14,272 nt of DNA from Planctomycetota bacterium (GCA_016872875.1 VGYW01000213.1:1-14272); one strand, 5' to 3'; shown: positions 1-8,260, counted from the stretch's first letter. Made by a program: numbers and translations. Notes: generated from the sequence alone by a model not told the origin.

Positions 1-1356
1 TACCGCCCCGACGAGGGGAAGAAGAGCGTGGCCGAGGAGCTGAAGTCCACCGCCGAGGAGCTCAGGACCCGCACGGTTGCCCGCGTGCGGCCGCCGCGGC
101 CCCCCCTGCCCACCCTCGCTCCCGCCGCCGGCCTCGCCGACCTGATGCACTACGCCCTCCTGAACAATCCCAAGGTCGAGGGCGCCTTCTACGACTGGAA
201 GGCCGCGGTGGAGATGATCACCACCGAGAGGTCGCTGCCCGACCCGATGCTCCAACTCAACGCTGAGATAATGAAGGGCGTGACCGCCCTGACGCCGATG
301 CTGATGAGCGACCCCGCGATGAACATCCCCGGCCCGGGGAAGCTGGGCTTGAAGGCCGACGCCGCCTACGAGGCCTCGATGAAGAAGCGGGCGGTTTTCG
401 AGAACGAGATGCTCGCCACCGCACTCGCCGTCAAGAGGGCCTACTACCAGCTCTGGACCGTCCGCGAGCAGACCCGCTGGACCCAGGAGGCCCTGGCGGT
501 GGTGGAGGAGGTGGAGAAGCTGGCGCGCGAGCGCCTGGCCGTGGGCAAGGTCACTCAGCAGGACGTCCTGCGCGCGCAGATGGAGCGCGACCGGCTGCGG
601 ACGCAGATAGCGAACCTCGAGGACTCGCGCAAGCCGATCGTCGCCCGCCTGCGCCTCGCGTTGGGGCTTGGGCCGCAGGAGGCCCTGCCCGACCTCGTCC
701 CCCAGCTCACCCCCACGCCACCCGACTTCACCGAGCAGTCGCTCCTCGACGTGGCCTTCAGCCGCAACCCGCGCCTGAAGGAGACGCGGGCCGAGGTCCT
801 CCAGGCCATCGCGCTCTTCCATCTGGCGCACAAGGCCTACGTGCCCGACTACAGCCTGGCCTTCGGCGTCAGGGGCGAGCGCGGCTCGATGGCCGGCCCG
901 ACCGCCTGGATGCCCTCGGTGGGCATCACGCTGCCCATCTGGCGCGACAAGATCGCCGCCGAGGTCGCACGCAGCCGGGCCGAGCTGGGCGCCATGCGCG
1001 CCAAGCTCTCCAACGAGGAGCTCGAGCTGGCCATGCGCTTCGCCGAGGCCGCATACATGTGGCGCGAGGCCGACCGCAACGTGGCGCTCTACGGCGAGCG
1101 CCTGCTGCCCAAGGCCCAGGCCTCCCTCAAGACCGCGCAGGCCGGCTACGTCACAGCGGTGTCCGACTTCCTCGACCTCCTCGAGGCCGAGCGCACGCTG
1201 CTGGACGTCAGGCTGGAACATGCCACCGCGATGGGCCAGCGCGAGATCGTGCTGGCCGAAATCTCCCTCGTCATCCTGGGCCGCTGGCCAGAGGGCGTGC
1301 CCCCCATACTCGGCCCAGAGCCCGTGCCTGCCGCTGCGAAAGGAACCAACCCGTGA
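1..1356 (+). CDS. TolC-family outer-membrane efflux channel (CusC-like), 5' partial
   Basis: Outer-membrane channel of a tripartite metal efflux pump, spanning the periplasm as an alpha-barrel. The frame is open from base 1 with no stop, and the first in-frame start-like codon (GTG at 28) has no convincing ribosome site, so the gene very likely begins upstream and its signal peptide is missing. Two outer-membrane-efflux-protein (OEP) repeats are visible. The first runs from about residue 35, counted from GTG 28, with ALLNNP-KVEGAFYDWKAA and long Ala/Arg/Glu-rich helices. The second begins near residue 235 with AFSRNPRLKETRAEV. The segment AGYVTAVSDFLDLLEAERTLLD is the typical end-of-barrel helix of CusC/CzcC proteins. 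The stop overlaps the GTG start of the adaptor gene by four bases (GTGA). Metal specificity is inferred from the downstream CusA-type pump, not from this protein. Confidence 0.9.
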   Translation, partial: YRPDEGKKSVAEELKSTAEELRTRTVARVRPPRPPLPTLAPAAGLADLMHYALLNNPKVEGAFYDWKAAVEMITTERSLPDPMLQLNAEIMKGVTALTPMLMSDPAMNIPGPGKLGLKADAAYEASMKKRAVFENEMLATALAVKRAYYQLWTVREQTRWTQEALAVVEEVEKLARERLAVGKVTQQDVLRAQMERDRLRTQIANLEDSRKPIVARLRLALGLGPQEALPDLVPQLTPTPPDFTEQSLLDVAFSRNPRLKETRAEVLQAIALFHLAHKAYVPDYSLAFGVRGERGSMAGPTAWMPSVGITLPIWRDKIAAEVARSRAELGAMRAKLSNEELELAMRFAEAAYMWREADRNVALYGERLLPKAQASLKTAQAGYVTAVSDFLDLLEAERTLLDVRLEHATAMGQREIVLAEISLVILGRWPEGVPPILGPEPVPAAAKGTNP

Positions 1357-3449
1357 GCGAGCCCATCCCAGCGAACAGCGGGCCGGAGCCGCCGGAGCCA
1401 GAGGGCCGGGCCGAAACCATCTGGCTGCGCTTCTGGCAGAAGTATCGCGCAGCGTGCGTGGCCGCAGCGGTCATCCTGGCCTTCGTGCTGGGCTACTGGC
1501 TGGCGGCGCGCCGTGCCGCGCCCCCCGCGCCCGCCGCAAAGGCCGAGCAGCCGGGCGCCGACCGCATCCTCTACTGGTCCTGCTCGATGCACCCGCAGAT
1601 CAAGATGCCCGACAACAAGAGCAAGTGCCCCATCTGCTTCATGGACCTGACGGCGGTGCGTGAGGCCGGCGGCGGCGGGGGGGACGCCCCGCGCCTCGTC
1701 CTGTCCAAGGCCGCACGCGAGCGCGCGGAAATCCAGACCAGCCCGGTCGAGTACCGCCCGCTCGCCGTCACCGTCCGAATGGTCGGAAAGATCGAGTACG
1801 ACGAGACCCGTCTCGCCCACATCTCGGCCTGGGTGGGCGGGCGCATAGACAGGCTGTTCGTGGACTACGCGGGCATCCGCGTGCGCAAGGGCGACCACCT
1901 GGCGGAGATATACAGCCCCGACCTCCGCACGGTCGAGGAGGAGTACCTGATAGCCCTGCGGCGCGCGCAGGCCGCAAAGAAGGGCAGCGACGCCGACGAG
2001 ACTGCATCCGCCGAGGCCATCAGGAGCGCCGCACGCAAGAAGCTCGAGCTCTGGGGCGTCCTGCCCGCCCAGATCGAGGAGCTCGAACGCACCGGCCGCA
2101 CGAGCGACCGCATGACCATCTACAGCCCCATCGGCGGCACCGTCATCGAGCGCGAGGCATTTGTGGGCAAGTACGTCATGATGGGCGAGCGCCTTTTCAC
2201 CATCGCCGGCCTCGACGTCGTGTGGGCCATGCTCGACGCCTACGAGATTGACCTCAAGTGGATTCACTACGGGGAGGCCGTGGAGTTCGAGACCGACGCC
2301 TACCCTGGCCAGCTCTTCAAGGGGCGCATCGCCTTCGTCTCCCCCATCCTCAACGAGATGACCCGCACGGTGAAGGTGCGGGTGAACGTGCCGAACCCCG
2401 ACGGGCGGCTCAGGCCAGGGATGTACGTGCGCGCCAAGCTCGACGTCACCCTCGACGAGGCCGGCCGCGTCAGGAACAACGCTGTCGCCGGCAAGTGGAT
2501 GTGCCCGATGCACCCGGAGATAATCAAGGACAAGCCGGACAAGTGCGACAACTGCGGGATGGACCTCGAGGAGACGGAGAAGCTGGGCTTCAGCCGGCTC
2601 GACGTGCCGGCCAAGCGGGTGCTGAGCATCCCCGCCACCGCGCCGCTCCTCACCGGCAAGCGGGCCGTCGTCTACGTCGAGGAGCGCAAGGGCGACGAGG
2701 TTGCCTATGTCGGCCGCGAGGTCGAGCTCGGCGACCGCGCCGGCGAATACTACATCGTCAACTCCGGCCTCGCCGAGGGCGAGCGAGTCGTCACCAAGGG
2801 CAACTTCAAGATCGACTCGGCGCTCCAGATCATGGCTAAGCCCTCCATGATGAAGCCACAAGAGGGAGAAGGGACGAGGGGCGAGGGGCGAGGGGAAGAG
2901 CCGGCGCAGAAGTTCCCGCCGGTGGCCGACGTGCAGCCGGCGCTCGACGCCTACCTGGCGCTGGTGGACGCCTTGGCGGCCGACGATGCCTCAAAGGGCG
3001 GGGTCGCCATCGCCGCGCTCAAGGCCACGCTCGACAAGGCCGAGGGCAAGGGCCTCGAAGGCCACGCCCAACACCAGTTCAAGGACCTCTTGGCCGCCCT
3101 CAAGAAGGCGGCCGCGGGCGACCCGCCGAAGGGTATTGCCGAGCAGCGGGACCTCCTGGGCGGCCTCACCAAGCCCTTGACAGATTACCTCCGGGCGTTC
3201 AACCACGGCCTCAGCTTCCCGCTCGCCGAGGCATACTGCTCGATGGCCTTCAAGAATAGGGGCGGCACCTGGTTCCAGAAGGGCGCCGAGGTCCGCAACC
3301 CCTACTTCGGCGCCGCCATGCTCAAGTGCGGCGAAGTCAAGCGCGAGCTCAAGCCAGGGACGAGGGACGAGGGACGAGGGGCGAGGGAGGAGGGACGAGG
3401 GACGAGGGGCGAGGTGGAAGACCAGAAAAGGAAGGAGGCGCAACCATGA
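1353..3449 (+). CDS. cusB: CusB-like RND periplasmic adaptor with two heavy-metal-binding modules and a DUF3347-like C-terminus
   Basis: Periplasmic adaptor (membrane fusion protein) linking the RND pump to the TolC channel; 698 residues. The start is GTG 1353, preceded by AAAGGA at 1339-1344 and overlapping the channel stop. An N-terminal membrane anchor lies at about residues 33-52 (AACVAAAVILAFVLGYWLAA). A first metal-binding module at about 74-100 has C77-S-M79-H80-P and C92-x2-C95-x-M97. The HlyD-type barrel-sandwich and hairpin follow (AHISAWVGGRIDRLFVDYAG onward). A second module lies inside the adaptor at 382-404, with C384-P-M386-H387-P and C398-x2-C401-x-M403, followed by the membrane-proximal domain. 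The last about 150 residues look like DUF3347, with ALDAYLALVDAL at the start and a C-x-M-A-F...NPYFG-x2-M-x2-CGE end that looks metal-binding. Heptamer repeats are translated in frame in the linker before that domain (2864-2898) and at the extreme C-terminus (3357-3414). Typical CusB is about 400-450 residues without the extra modules. Confidence 0.93.
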   Translation: MSEPIPANSGPEPPEPEGRAETIWLRFWQKYRAACVAAAVILAFVLGYWLAARRAAPPAPAAKAEQPGADRILYWSCSMHPQIKMPDNKSKCPICFMDLTAVREAGGGGGDAPRLVLSKAARERAEIQTSPVEYRPLAVTVRMVGKIEYDETRLAHISAWVGGRIDRLFVDYAGIRVRKGDHLAEIYSPDLRTVEEEYLIALRRAQAAKKGSDADETASAEAIRSAARKKLELWGVLPAQIEELERTGRTSDRMTIYSPIGGTVIEREAFVGKYVMMGERLFTIAGLDVVWAMLDAYEIDLKWIHYGEAVEFETDAYPGQLFKGRIAFVSPILNEMTRTVKVRVNVPNPDGRLRPGMYVRAKLDVTLDEAGRVRNNAVAGKWMCPMHPEIIKDKPDKCDNCGMDLEETEKLGFSRLDVPAKRVLSIPATAPLLTGKRAVVYVEERKGDEVAYVGREVELGDRAGEYYIVNSGLAEGERVVTKGNFKIDSALQIMAKPSMMKPQEGEGTRGEGRGEEPAQKFPPVADVQPALDAYLALVDALAADDASKGGVAIAALKATLDKAEGKGLEGHAQHQFKDLLAALKKAAAGDPPKGIAEQRDLLGGLTKPLTDYLRAFNHGLSFPLAEAYCSMAFKNRGGTWFQKGAEVRNPYFGAAMLKCGEVKRELKPGTRDEGRGAREEGRGTRGEVEDQKRKEAQP
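2864..2898 (+). repeat. GGGRCGA heptamer tract inside cusB linker
   Basis: About five near-identical 7-bp units (GGGAGAA, GGGACGA, GGGGCGA, GGGGCGA, GGGGAAGA) are translated in frame as a Gly/Arg/Glu linker between the adaptor core and the DUF3347-like domain. Same family as 3357-3414 and, in the opposite orientation, 3880-3956. Confidence 0.85.
3357..3414 (+). repeat. GGGACGA heptamer tract at the cusB 3' end
   Basis: Eight consecutive 7-bp units start at 3357, 3364, 3371, 3378, 3385, 3392, 3399 and 3406 (GGGACGA, with GGGGCGA and GGGAGGA variants). They encode the Gly/Arg/Glu-rich tail of the adaptor. The 23-bp stretch 3364-3386, repeated at 3392-3414, is a perfect reverse complement of 3934-3956 in the N-terminal region of cusA. 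The two tracts therefore form inverted repeats around the small gene at 3446-3817. Confidence 0.9.
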
Positions 3450-3817
3450 GCCAGCGGTCTCTGGAAGAGTTCGGCGCGTATAGGGAAGCTCTGGAACTGT
3501 TCGACCTAGTGGTAGAAGACATGGGCACTATGGCGCGGGACCCGCGCGCGTGGAAGCCCATCTCGCAACAGGTGGCGAGCGCCGACTCGGTTTGCTCGAA
3601 CATGGAGGAGGGCCACGGGCGGGGGACCACTAGAGACTACACGCACTTCCTGACGATTTCGCGGGGTTCGGCTCGGGAGACCCGCGGGCGATACCTGCGC
3701 CTGAAGCACTGGCTTCCGGGTTCCGTCATACAAGAGCGGGTAGCGCTGTGCGACGAGATCCTCGGCATTCTCACGTCCAGCATTTCCAGCCTGCGGCGTC
3801 GGGGGGTTCCCAGGTGA
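3446..3817 (+). CDS. four-helix-bundle protein (S23/23S-IVS type) lodged in the efflux operon
   Basis: A 123-residue, all-helical protein of the family first seen as ORFs in 23S rRNA intervening sequences, to which the Avd accessory proteins of diversity-generating retroelements are related. The molecular role of most members is unknown. Family features seen: N-terminal F-x-AYREALELFDLV helix; the central SADSVCSNMEEGHGRGTTRDYTHFL signature (usually S-IA-NIAEG-GR); ISRGSARETRGRYLRL; and a C-terminal helix ending in Arg-rich SLRRRGVPR. The start is ATG 3446, with a very strong ribosome site (GGAAGGAGG at about 3430-3438) and an ATGA overlap with the cusB stop. Its third codon positions are visibly less GC-rich than in cusA and cusB (tat, agg, gaa, gct, cta, gta, act, aga), suggesting separate origin. 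It ends in a GTGA overlap with cusA. No role in metal efflux is known for this family; I read it as an inserted cassette. Confidence 0.88.
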   Translation: MSQRSLEEFGAYREALELFDLVVEDMGTMARDPRAWKPISQQVASADSVCSNMEEGHGRGTTRDYTHFLTISRGSARETRGRYLRLKHWLPGSVIQERVALCDEILGILTSSISSLRRRGVPR

Positions 3818-6800
3818 ATGATTCAGGCTCACAACACCCTGCTCCGCGGGGCGACGATGGCCAGCCATGCCAGGGCTCTTCGCCCCTCGCCCCTTCTCCC
3901 TCCTCCCCCGTCCCTCAGTCCTCTTCCCTCGCCCCTCGCCCCTCGTCCCTCGTCCCCCCCGCACGCCCCGAGATTCGGGGCCTCATCAACAAGACGATCC
4001 GCTTCTGCCTCGAGAACAAGCTCGTCGTATTCCTCGTCCTGGTGGGGATGGTGGGCGCGGGCATGTACTTCATGCCCTTCGAGTCCCCCATCAAGGGCTT
4101 CCCGCGGGACCCGATTCCCGTTGACGCGATCCCGGACATCGGGGAGAACCAGCAGATCGTGTTCACCGAGTGGCCAGGCCGCTCGCCGCAGGACGTCGAG
4201 GACCAGGTGACGTATCCCCTCACCATCACCCTCCAGGGCATCCCCGGGGTGAAGACCATCCGCAGCTACTCGATGTTCGGCTTCTCCACGGTCTTCGTGA
4301 TCTTCCGGGACGACAAGGACTTCTACTGGTGCCGGTCGCGGCTGCTCGAGCGGCTCAACATCGCCCAGCAGCGGCTGCCCGCCGGCGTGATGCCGGCCCT
4401 CGGCCCCGACGCCACCGCCCTGGGCCAGATTTTCTGGTACACACTCGAGGGCAAGGGCTTCGACCTCCAGGAACTCCGCTCGATTCAGGACTGGAACGTC
4501 CGCTACTCCCTCCAGTCGGTCGAGGGCGTCAGCGAGGTCGCTAGCGTCGGCGGCTACGTGCGGGAGTACCAGATTGACGTGAATCCCGACTCCATGCGCG
4601 CGCACGGGGTGATGCTGCCCGATATCTTCATGGCGGTGCAGCGGAGCAACATTGACGTCGGGGCCGAAACCGTCGAGTTCAACGGCGTCGAGTACATCGT
4701 CAGGGGCAAGGGCTTCATCAAGAAGCTCTCCGACGTCGAGAACACCCTGGTGAAGACGACCAACGGGGTGCCGATCTACGTGAGGAACGTCGCCACGGTG
4801 CGGCTCGGGCCGGCGCTCCGCCGAGGCATCCTGGACAAGGAGGGCGCCGAGGTCACCGGCGGCGTCATCGTCGTCCGCTACGGCGAGAACCCCCTCGCCG
4901 TCATCGGCGCCGTGAAGAAGAAGATCGAGGAAATCCAGCCCAGCCTGCCGAACAAGACCCTCCCCGACGGCACGGTGTCCCAGGTGAAGATCGTGCCCTT
5001 CTACGACCGCACCGGCCTCATCCACGAGACCCTCGACACGCTGAAGGACGCGCTGATCGAGGAGACGCTGATCACCTGCTTCGTGGTCTTCATCCTGCTC
5101 GCGCACTTCAGGTCCAACCTGCTCATCTCGGCCAACCTGCCCCTCGCCGTCCTCATGTCCTTCATCCTGATGAAGATTTTCCAGGTGGACTCGAACGTCA
5201 TGAGCCTGGGCGGTGTGGCGATAGCGATCGGGACGATGGTGGACATGGGGATCATCCTGTGCGAGAACATGGTGCGGCACTTCGACGAGGCGAGCCCCGA
5301 CGAGGACGCCCTCGAGGTCGTCTACCGCGCCGCCAGCGAGGTCGGCTCCGCCGTCGTCACCGCCATCGCCACCACCATTGTCTCCTTCATCCCCATCTTC
5401 TTCCTCATCGGCCCCGAGGGGAAGCTCTTCAAGCCGCTGGCCTACACCAAGACCTTCGCCATGTTCAGCTCGATCTTCATCGCGCTCACGTTGCTGCCCG
5501 CCTTCGCACACGTCCTTTTCACGCGGCGCCGCATCCCGGTGCGCGTCAGCGGCATAGCCTACGGCGCGCTCGCCCTCATCGGCCTCGCCGCCGCCGTCCT
5601 CTGGTCGTTCTGGGCGGGCGTGCCGCTCATCCTCGGCGGGGCCTATCTCCTGGCCGAGCCGAAGCTGCCCCCCCGCCTCCGCAAGGCGATGCCCTACGTG
5701 ACCTCCGGCATCGCCGCCCTCGTCATCCTCGTTCTCCTCACCATGCACTGGATGCCGCTCGGCCTCGGCAAGGGCCTCACCCGAAACCTCGTCTTCGTCT
5801 TCAGCATCAACATCGTCTGGTGCTCCCTGCGGCTCCTGGTCATCACGTTCTACCCCCAGATTCTCGCGGCGCTCCTGCGCCACAAGCTGGCCTTCATGAG
5901 CCTCCCCATCGCCATGGTGTTCTTCGGCCTGTGCGTCTGGCAGGGGTTCAGTTGGACGTTCGGCTGGATTCCCAACGCCCTGGCAAAGGTCGGCGTGCCG
6001 CAGGAGTGGGTGCGCGGCAGCCGGCTCTGGGTCCGGGGCGTCCACGCGTTCCCCGGCCTCGGCCGCGAGTTCATGCCCTCGCTCGACGAGGGCTCCTACC
6101 TCTTCATGCCCACCACCATGCCCCACGGCTCGATCGCCCAGGCGCTCGACATCCTTCAGAAGCAGGACAAGGCGATCCGCGCCATCCCAGAGGTCGAGAG
6201 CGTCGTCGGCAAGATAGGGCGCGCCGAGACCGCCATTGACCCCGCTCCCATCTCGATGGTCGAAACCGTCATCGCCTACAAGCCGGAGTACGGCCCGCCC
6301 GACCCCGTGACGGGTGAGCGCCCGCGGCTCTGGCGCGACCACATCCGCACCGCCGACGACATCTGGAACGAGATCCTCAAGGCGGGCGACGTGCCCGGCA
6401 GCACCTCGGCGCCCAAGCTCATGCCCATCGCCGCGCGCATCGTCATGCTCCAGTCGGGCATGCGCGCGCCTATGGGCATCAAGGTCCTCGGCACCCAGCA
6501 GGCCACCCTGGCCGACATCGAGAAGGCAGGCTACGAGATCGCGCGCTTCCTCGAGGAAGTCCCTACTGTGCGGCCCGACACTGTCAACCCCGACCGCGGG
6601 GTGCGCAAGCCGTACCTCGAGATAGACCTCGACCGCGAGAAGCTGGCACGCTACAAGGTGAACATCCGGGACGCCCAGGACATCATCGAGGTCGCCATCG
6701 GCGGCATGACCGCCACCACCACGGTCGAAGGGCGCGAGCGATACCCCATCAGAGTCCGATACCAGCGCGAGCTACGCGACTCCTACGAGGCTATGGGACG

Positions 6801-7698
6801 CATCCTCGTCCCATCCTCCGAAGGTGTCCAGATCCCCCTCGAACAGCTCGCCACGATCCAGTACGTGGTCGGCCCACAGGAGATCAAGAGCGAGAACACC
6901 CAGTTGGTCTCCTACGTCCTCTTCGACAAGCGCCCCGGCCACGCGGAGGTGGACGTGGTGGAGGAGGCGGAGCGCTTCCTGAAGGCCAAGATAGACAGCG
7001 GCGAGCTCAAGCTGCCCCGAGGCGTCTACTACAAGTTTGCCGGCAGCTACGAGAACCAGCTCAACTTCATGAAGCGCCTCGTGCTCCTCCTTCCCGCCAG
7101 CCTCTTCATCATCTTCCTCATCCTCTACTTCGAGTTCCGCTCCACCCCGATGACCTTCATGGTCTTCTGGCAGATCGCAGTGCTGGCTTCGGGCGGCTTC
7201 ATGGGCATCTGGCTCGTCGCACAGCCCTGGTTCCTCAACTTCGAGATTTACGAGGGCCTCAACATCCGCGACATCTTCCACTTCCGCGAATACAACCTCA
7301 GCGTCGCCGTCTGGGTCGGCTTCATCGCCCTCTTCGGCCTCGCCACCGACGACGCGGTGGTCTACGCCACCTACCTCAACCAGGTCTTCGCCACCCAGCG
7401 CTGCACCTCCGTCGCCGACATCCGCCGCATGGTCGTCGAGGGCGCCAGGAAACGCGTCCGTCCCTGCTTCATGACCACCGCCACCACCGTCCTCGGCCTC
7501 CTCCCCGTCCTCACCTCCAGCGGCAAGGGCGCCGACGTCATGATCCCCATGGCGCTCCCACTCGTCGGCGGCATGACGATGGAGCTCATGTCCTCATTCA
7601 TCACACCAGTCAACTACTGCTGGCTCAAGGAGTTCCTCTGGAAGCGCGGCTGGACGAAGGGGCACTTCGTCCTCGACAGACCCGGCCCCTCCGCCTGA
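3814..7698 (+). CDS. cusA: CusA/CzcA-family heavy-metal efflux RND pump, long variant
   Basis: Inner-membrane proton-driven pump exporting Cu(I)/Ag(I) through the adaptor and channel encoded upstream. The preferred start is GTG 3814, overlapping the previous stop (GTGA), giving 1294 residues; GTG 3748 is an alternative. The first about 47 residues are low-complexity Ser/Pro-rich translation of an inverted heptamer tract, and the conserved protein starts at RGLINKTIRFCLENKL. The three methionines that form the copper relay of E. coli CusA (573, 623, 672) appear conserved as M765 (YLFMPTT), M815 (ISMVET) and M878 (RIVMLQSG), favouring Cu/Ag over Zn/Co. TM4 Asp is D477 (GTMVDMG). At the TM10 and TM11 relay positions I see D1179 (GLATDDA) where E. 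coli has Glu, and C1218 (RVRPCFMT) where it has Lys. About 183 residues separate VLFTRRR from FMPSLDEG, roughly 100 more than in E. coli, with about three extra hydrophobic segments. A second insertion precedes TM10. Confidence 0.94.
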   Translation: MNDSGSQHPAPRGDDGQPCQGSSPLAPSPSSPVPQSSSLAPRPSSLVPPARPEIRGLINKTIRFCLENKLVVFLVLVGMVGAGMYFMPFESPIKGFPRDPIPVDAIPDIGENQQIVFTEWPGRSPQDVEDQVTYPLTITLQGIPGVKTIRSYSMFGFSTVFVIFRDDKDFYWCRSRLLERLNIAQQRLPAGVMPALGPDATALGQIFWYTLEGKGFDLQELRSIQDWNVRYSLQSVEGVSEVASVGGYVREYQIDVNPDSMRAHGVMLPDIFMAVQRSNIDVGAETVEFNGVEYIVRGKGFIKKLSDVENTLVKTTNGVPIYVRNVATVRLGPALRRGILDKEGAEVTGGVIVVRYGENPLAVIGAVKKKIEEIQPSLPNKTLPDGTVSQVKIVPFYDRTGLIHETLDTLKDALIEETLITCFVVFILLAHFRSNLLISANLPLAVLMSFILMKIFQVDSNVMSLGGVAIAIGTMVDMGIILCENMVRHFDEASPDEDALEVVYRAASEVGSAVVTAIATTIVSFIPIFFLIGPEGKLFKPLAYTKTFAMFSSIFIALTLLPAFAHVLFTRRRIPVRVSGIAYGALALIGLAAAVLWSFWAGVPLILGGAYLLAEPKLPPRLRKAMPYVTSGIAALVILVLLTMHWMPLGLGKGLTRNLVFVFSINIVWCSLRLLVITFYPQILAALLRHKLAFMSLPIAMVFFGLCVWQGFSWTFGWIPNALAKVGVPQEWVRGSRLWVRGVHAFPGLGREFMPSLDEGSYLFMPTTMPHGSIAQALDILQKQDKAIRAIPEVESVVGKIGRAETAIDPAPISMVETVIAYKPEYGPPDPVTGERPRLWRDHIRTADDIWNEILKAGDVPGSTSAPKLMPIAARIVMLQSGMRAPMGIKVLGTQQATLADIEKAGYEIARFLEEVPTVRPDTVNPDRGVRKPYLEIDLDREKLARYKVNIRDAQDIIEVAIGGMTATTTVEGRERYPIRVRYQRELRDSYEAMGRILVPSSEGVQIPLEQLATIQYVVGPQEIKSENTQLVSYVLFDKRPGHAEVDVVEEAERFLKAKIDSGELKLPRGVYYKFAGSYENQLNFMKRLVLLLPASLFIIFLILYFEFRSTPMTFMVFWQIAVLASGGFMGIWLVAQPWFLNFEIYEGLNIRDIFHFREYNLSVAVWVGFIALFGLATDDAVVYATYLNQVFATQRCTSVADIRRMVVEGARKRVRPCFMTTATTVLGLLPVLTSSGKGADVMIPMALPLVGGMTMELMSSFITPVNYCWLKEFLWKRGWTKGHFVLDRPGPSA
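3880..3956 (-). repeat. inverted GGGRCGA heptamer tract forming the CusA N-terminus
   Basis: Read on the minus strand this is about eleven 7-bp units (GGGACGA, GGGGCGA and decayed variants). Positions 3934-3956 are a perfect 23-bp reverse complement of 3364-3386 and 3392-3414. In frame it encodes a Ser/Pro/Leu-rich leader (SPLAPSPSSPV) with no counterpart in CusA homologues. Confidence 0.88.
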
Positions 7699-7746
7699 GG
7701 GGGCGCCAGCCCCCGGCTAGGGGCCACGAGCTGAGGAGAACGTGCG

Positions 7747-8250
7747 ATGGAGATGAGAAGGCTTGTTGCCGCCGCAGCCCTGGCCCTCTGGGCCGCGGCC
7801 GCCCTGGCCGGTGAACACCACGGCCACGAAGTCGTCAAGGAGCGCAAGGACGCCACCGCGGCCAAGCCGCAGACCAACTGCCCCGTGATGGGCGGCAAGA
7901 TCAACCGCGGCATCTTCGCCGACCACGAGGGCAAGCGCGTCTACTTCTGCTGCGACGGCTGCCCCGCCGCCTTCAAGAAGGACCCCGAGAAGTACATCAA
8001 GAAGCTCGAGAGCGATGGGGTCACACTGGCCAAGCTCCAGACCAACTGCCCAATCGAGGGCGATAAGATCGACCGGAAAGTCTTCGCCGACCACCACGGC
8101 AAACGCGTCTACTTCTGCTGCGCGGGCTGCCCGGCCAGGTTCAGGGAGGACCCCGCAAAGTATATCAAGATGCTCGAGTCGAAGGGCATCGCCCTCGAGG
8201 CCCCGCCTCACACCAAGCCCCTCCACAAGGCCAAAGACCACCCTCACTGA
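7747..8250 (+). CDS. secreted protein with two tandem TRASH/YHS-like metal-binding modules
   Basis: A 167-residue protein, probably periplasmic or secreted, likely binding copper or another soft metal for the adjacent pump. The start is ATG 7747 after GAGGAGA; ATG 7753 is a close alternative. An N-terminal signal peptide is clear (RR, then a Leu/Ala core, to about residue 21 in AALAG), followed by the His-rich GEHHGHEV. Two modules repeat with a 56-residue period: T-N-C45-P...YFC68-C69-x2-C72-P and T-N-C101-P...YFC124-C125-x2-C128-P, each ending in F-[KR]-[KE]-DP-x-KYIK. The Cys spacing and the VYFCCxGCPxxF-x2-DPxKY signature match TRASH/YHS domains known from heavy-metal proteins. The C-terminus is His/Lys-rich (HTKPLHKAKDHPH). 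The near-identical halves indicate an internal duplication. It lies 48 bases after cusA, in the same direction, so it probably belongs to the operon. Confidence 0.88.
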   Translation: MEMRRLVAAAALALWAAAALAGEHHGHEVVKERKDATAAKPQTNCPVMGGKINRGIFADHEGKRVYFCCDGCPAAFKKDPEKYIKKLESDGVTLAKLQTNCPIEGDKIDRKVFADHHGKRVYFCCAGCPARFREDPAKYIKMLESKGIALEAPPHTKPLHKAKDHPH

Positions 8251-8260
8251 GCAGTGTATC

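Noticed and set aside
1146..2861. 571-codon minus-strand open frame opposite cusB.
   Set aside because: Same antisense shadow composition; the adaptor on the plus strand has domains, ribosome site and operon overlap.
3446..3817. Diversity-generating retroelement accessory protein (Avd), with template and variable repeats nearby.
   Set aside because: The fold family is related, but no reverse transcriptase and no adenine-biased template/variable pair are present in the window.
3357..3956. Insertion sequence or integron cassette around the four-helix-bundle gene.
   Set aside because: No transposase, no integrase, no attC-like site and no clear target-site duplication. Only the inverted heptamer tracts support mobility, so it is reported as a hypothesis, not annotated as a mobile element.
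3829..6342. Long open frame (837 codons) on the minus strand opposite cusA.
   Set aside because: Product is Asp/Glu/His/Gly/Val-rich with no recognisable motif, and lies opposite a clearly conserved pump. It is the usual antisense shadow in high-GC coding DNA.
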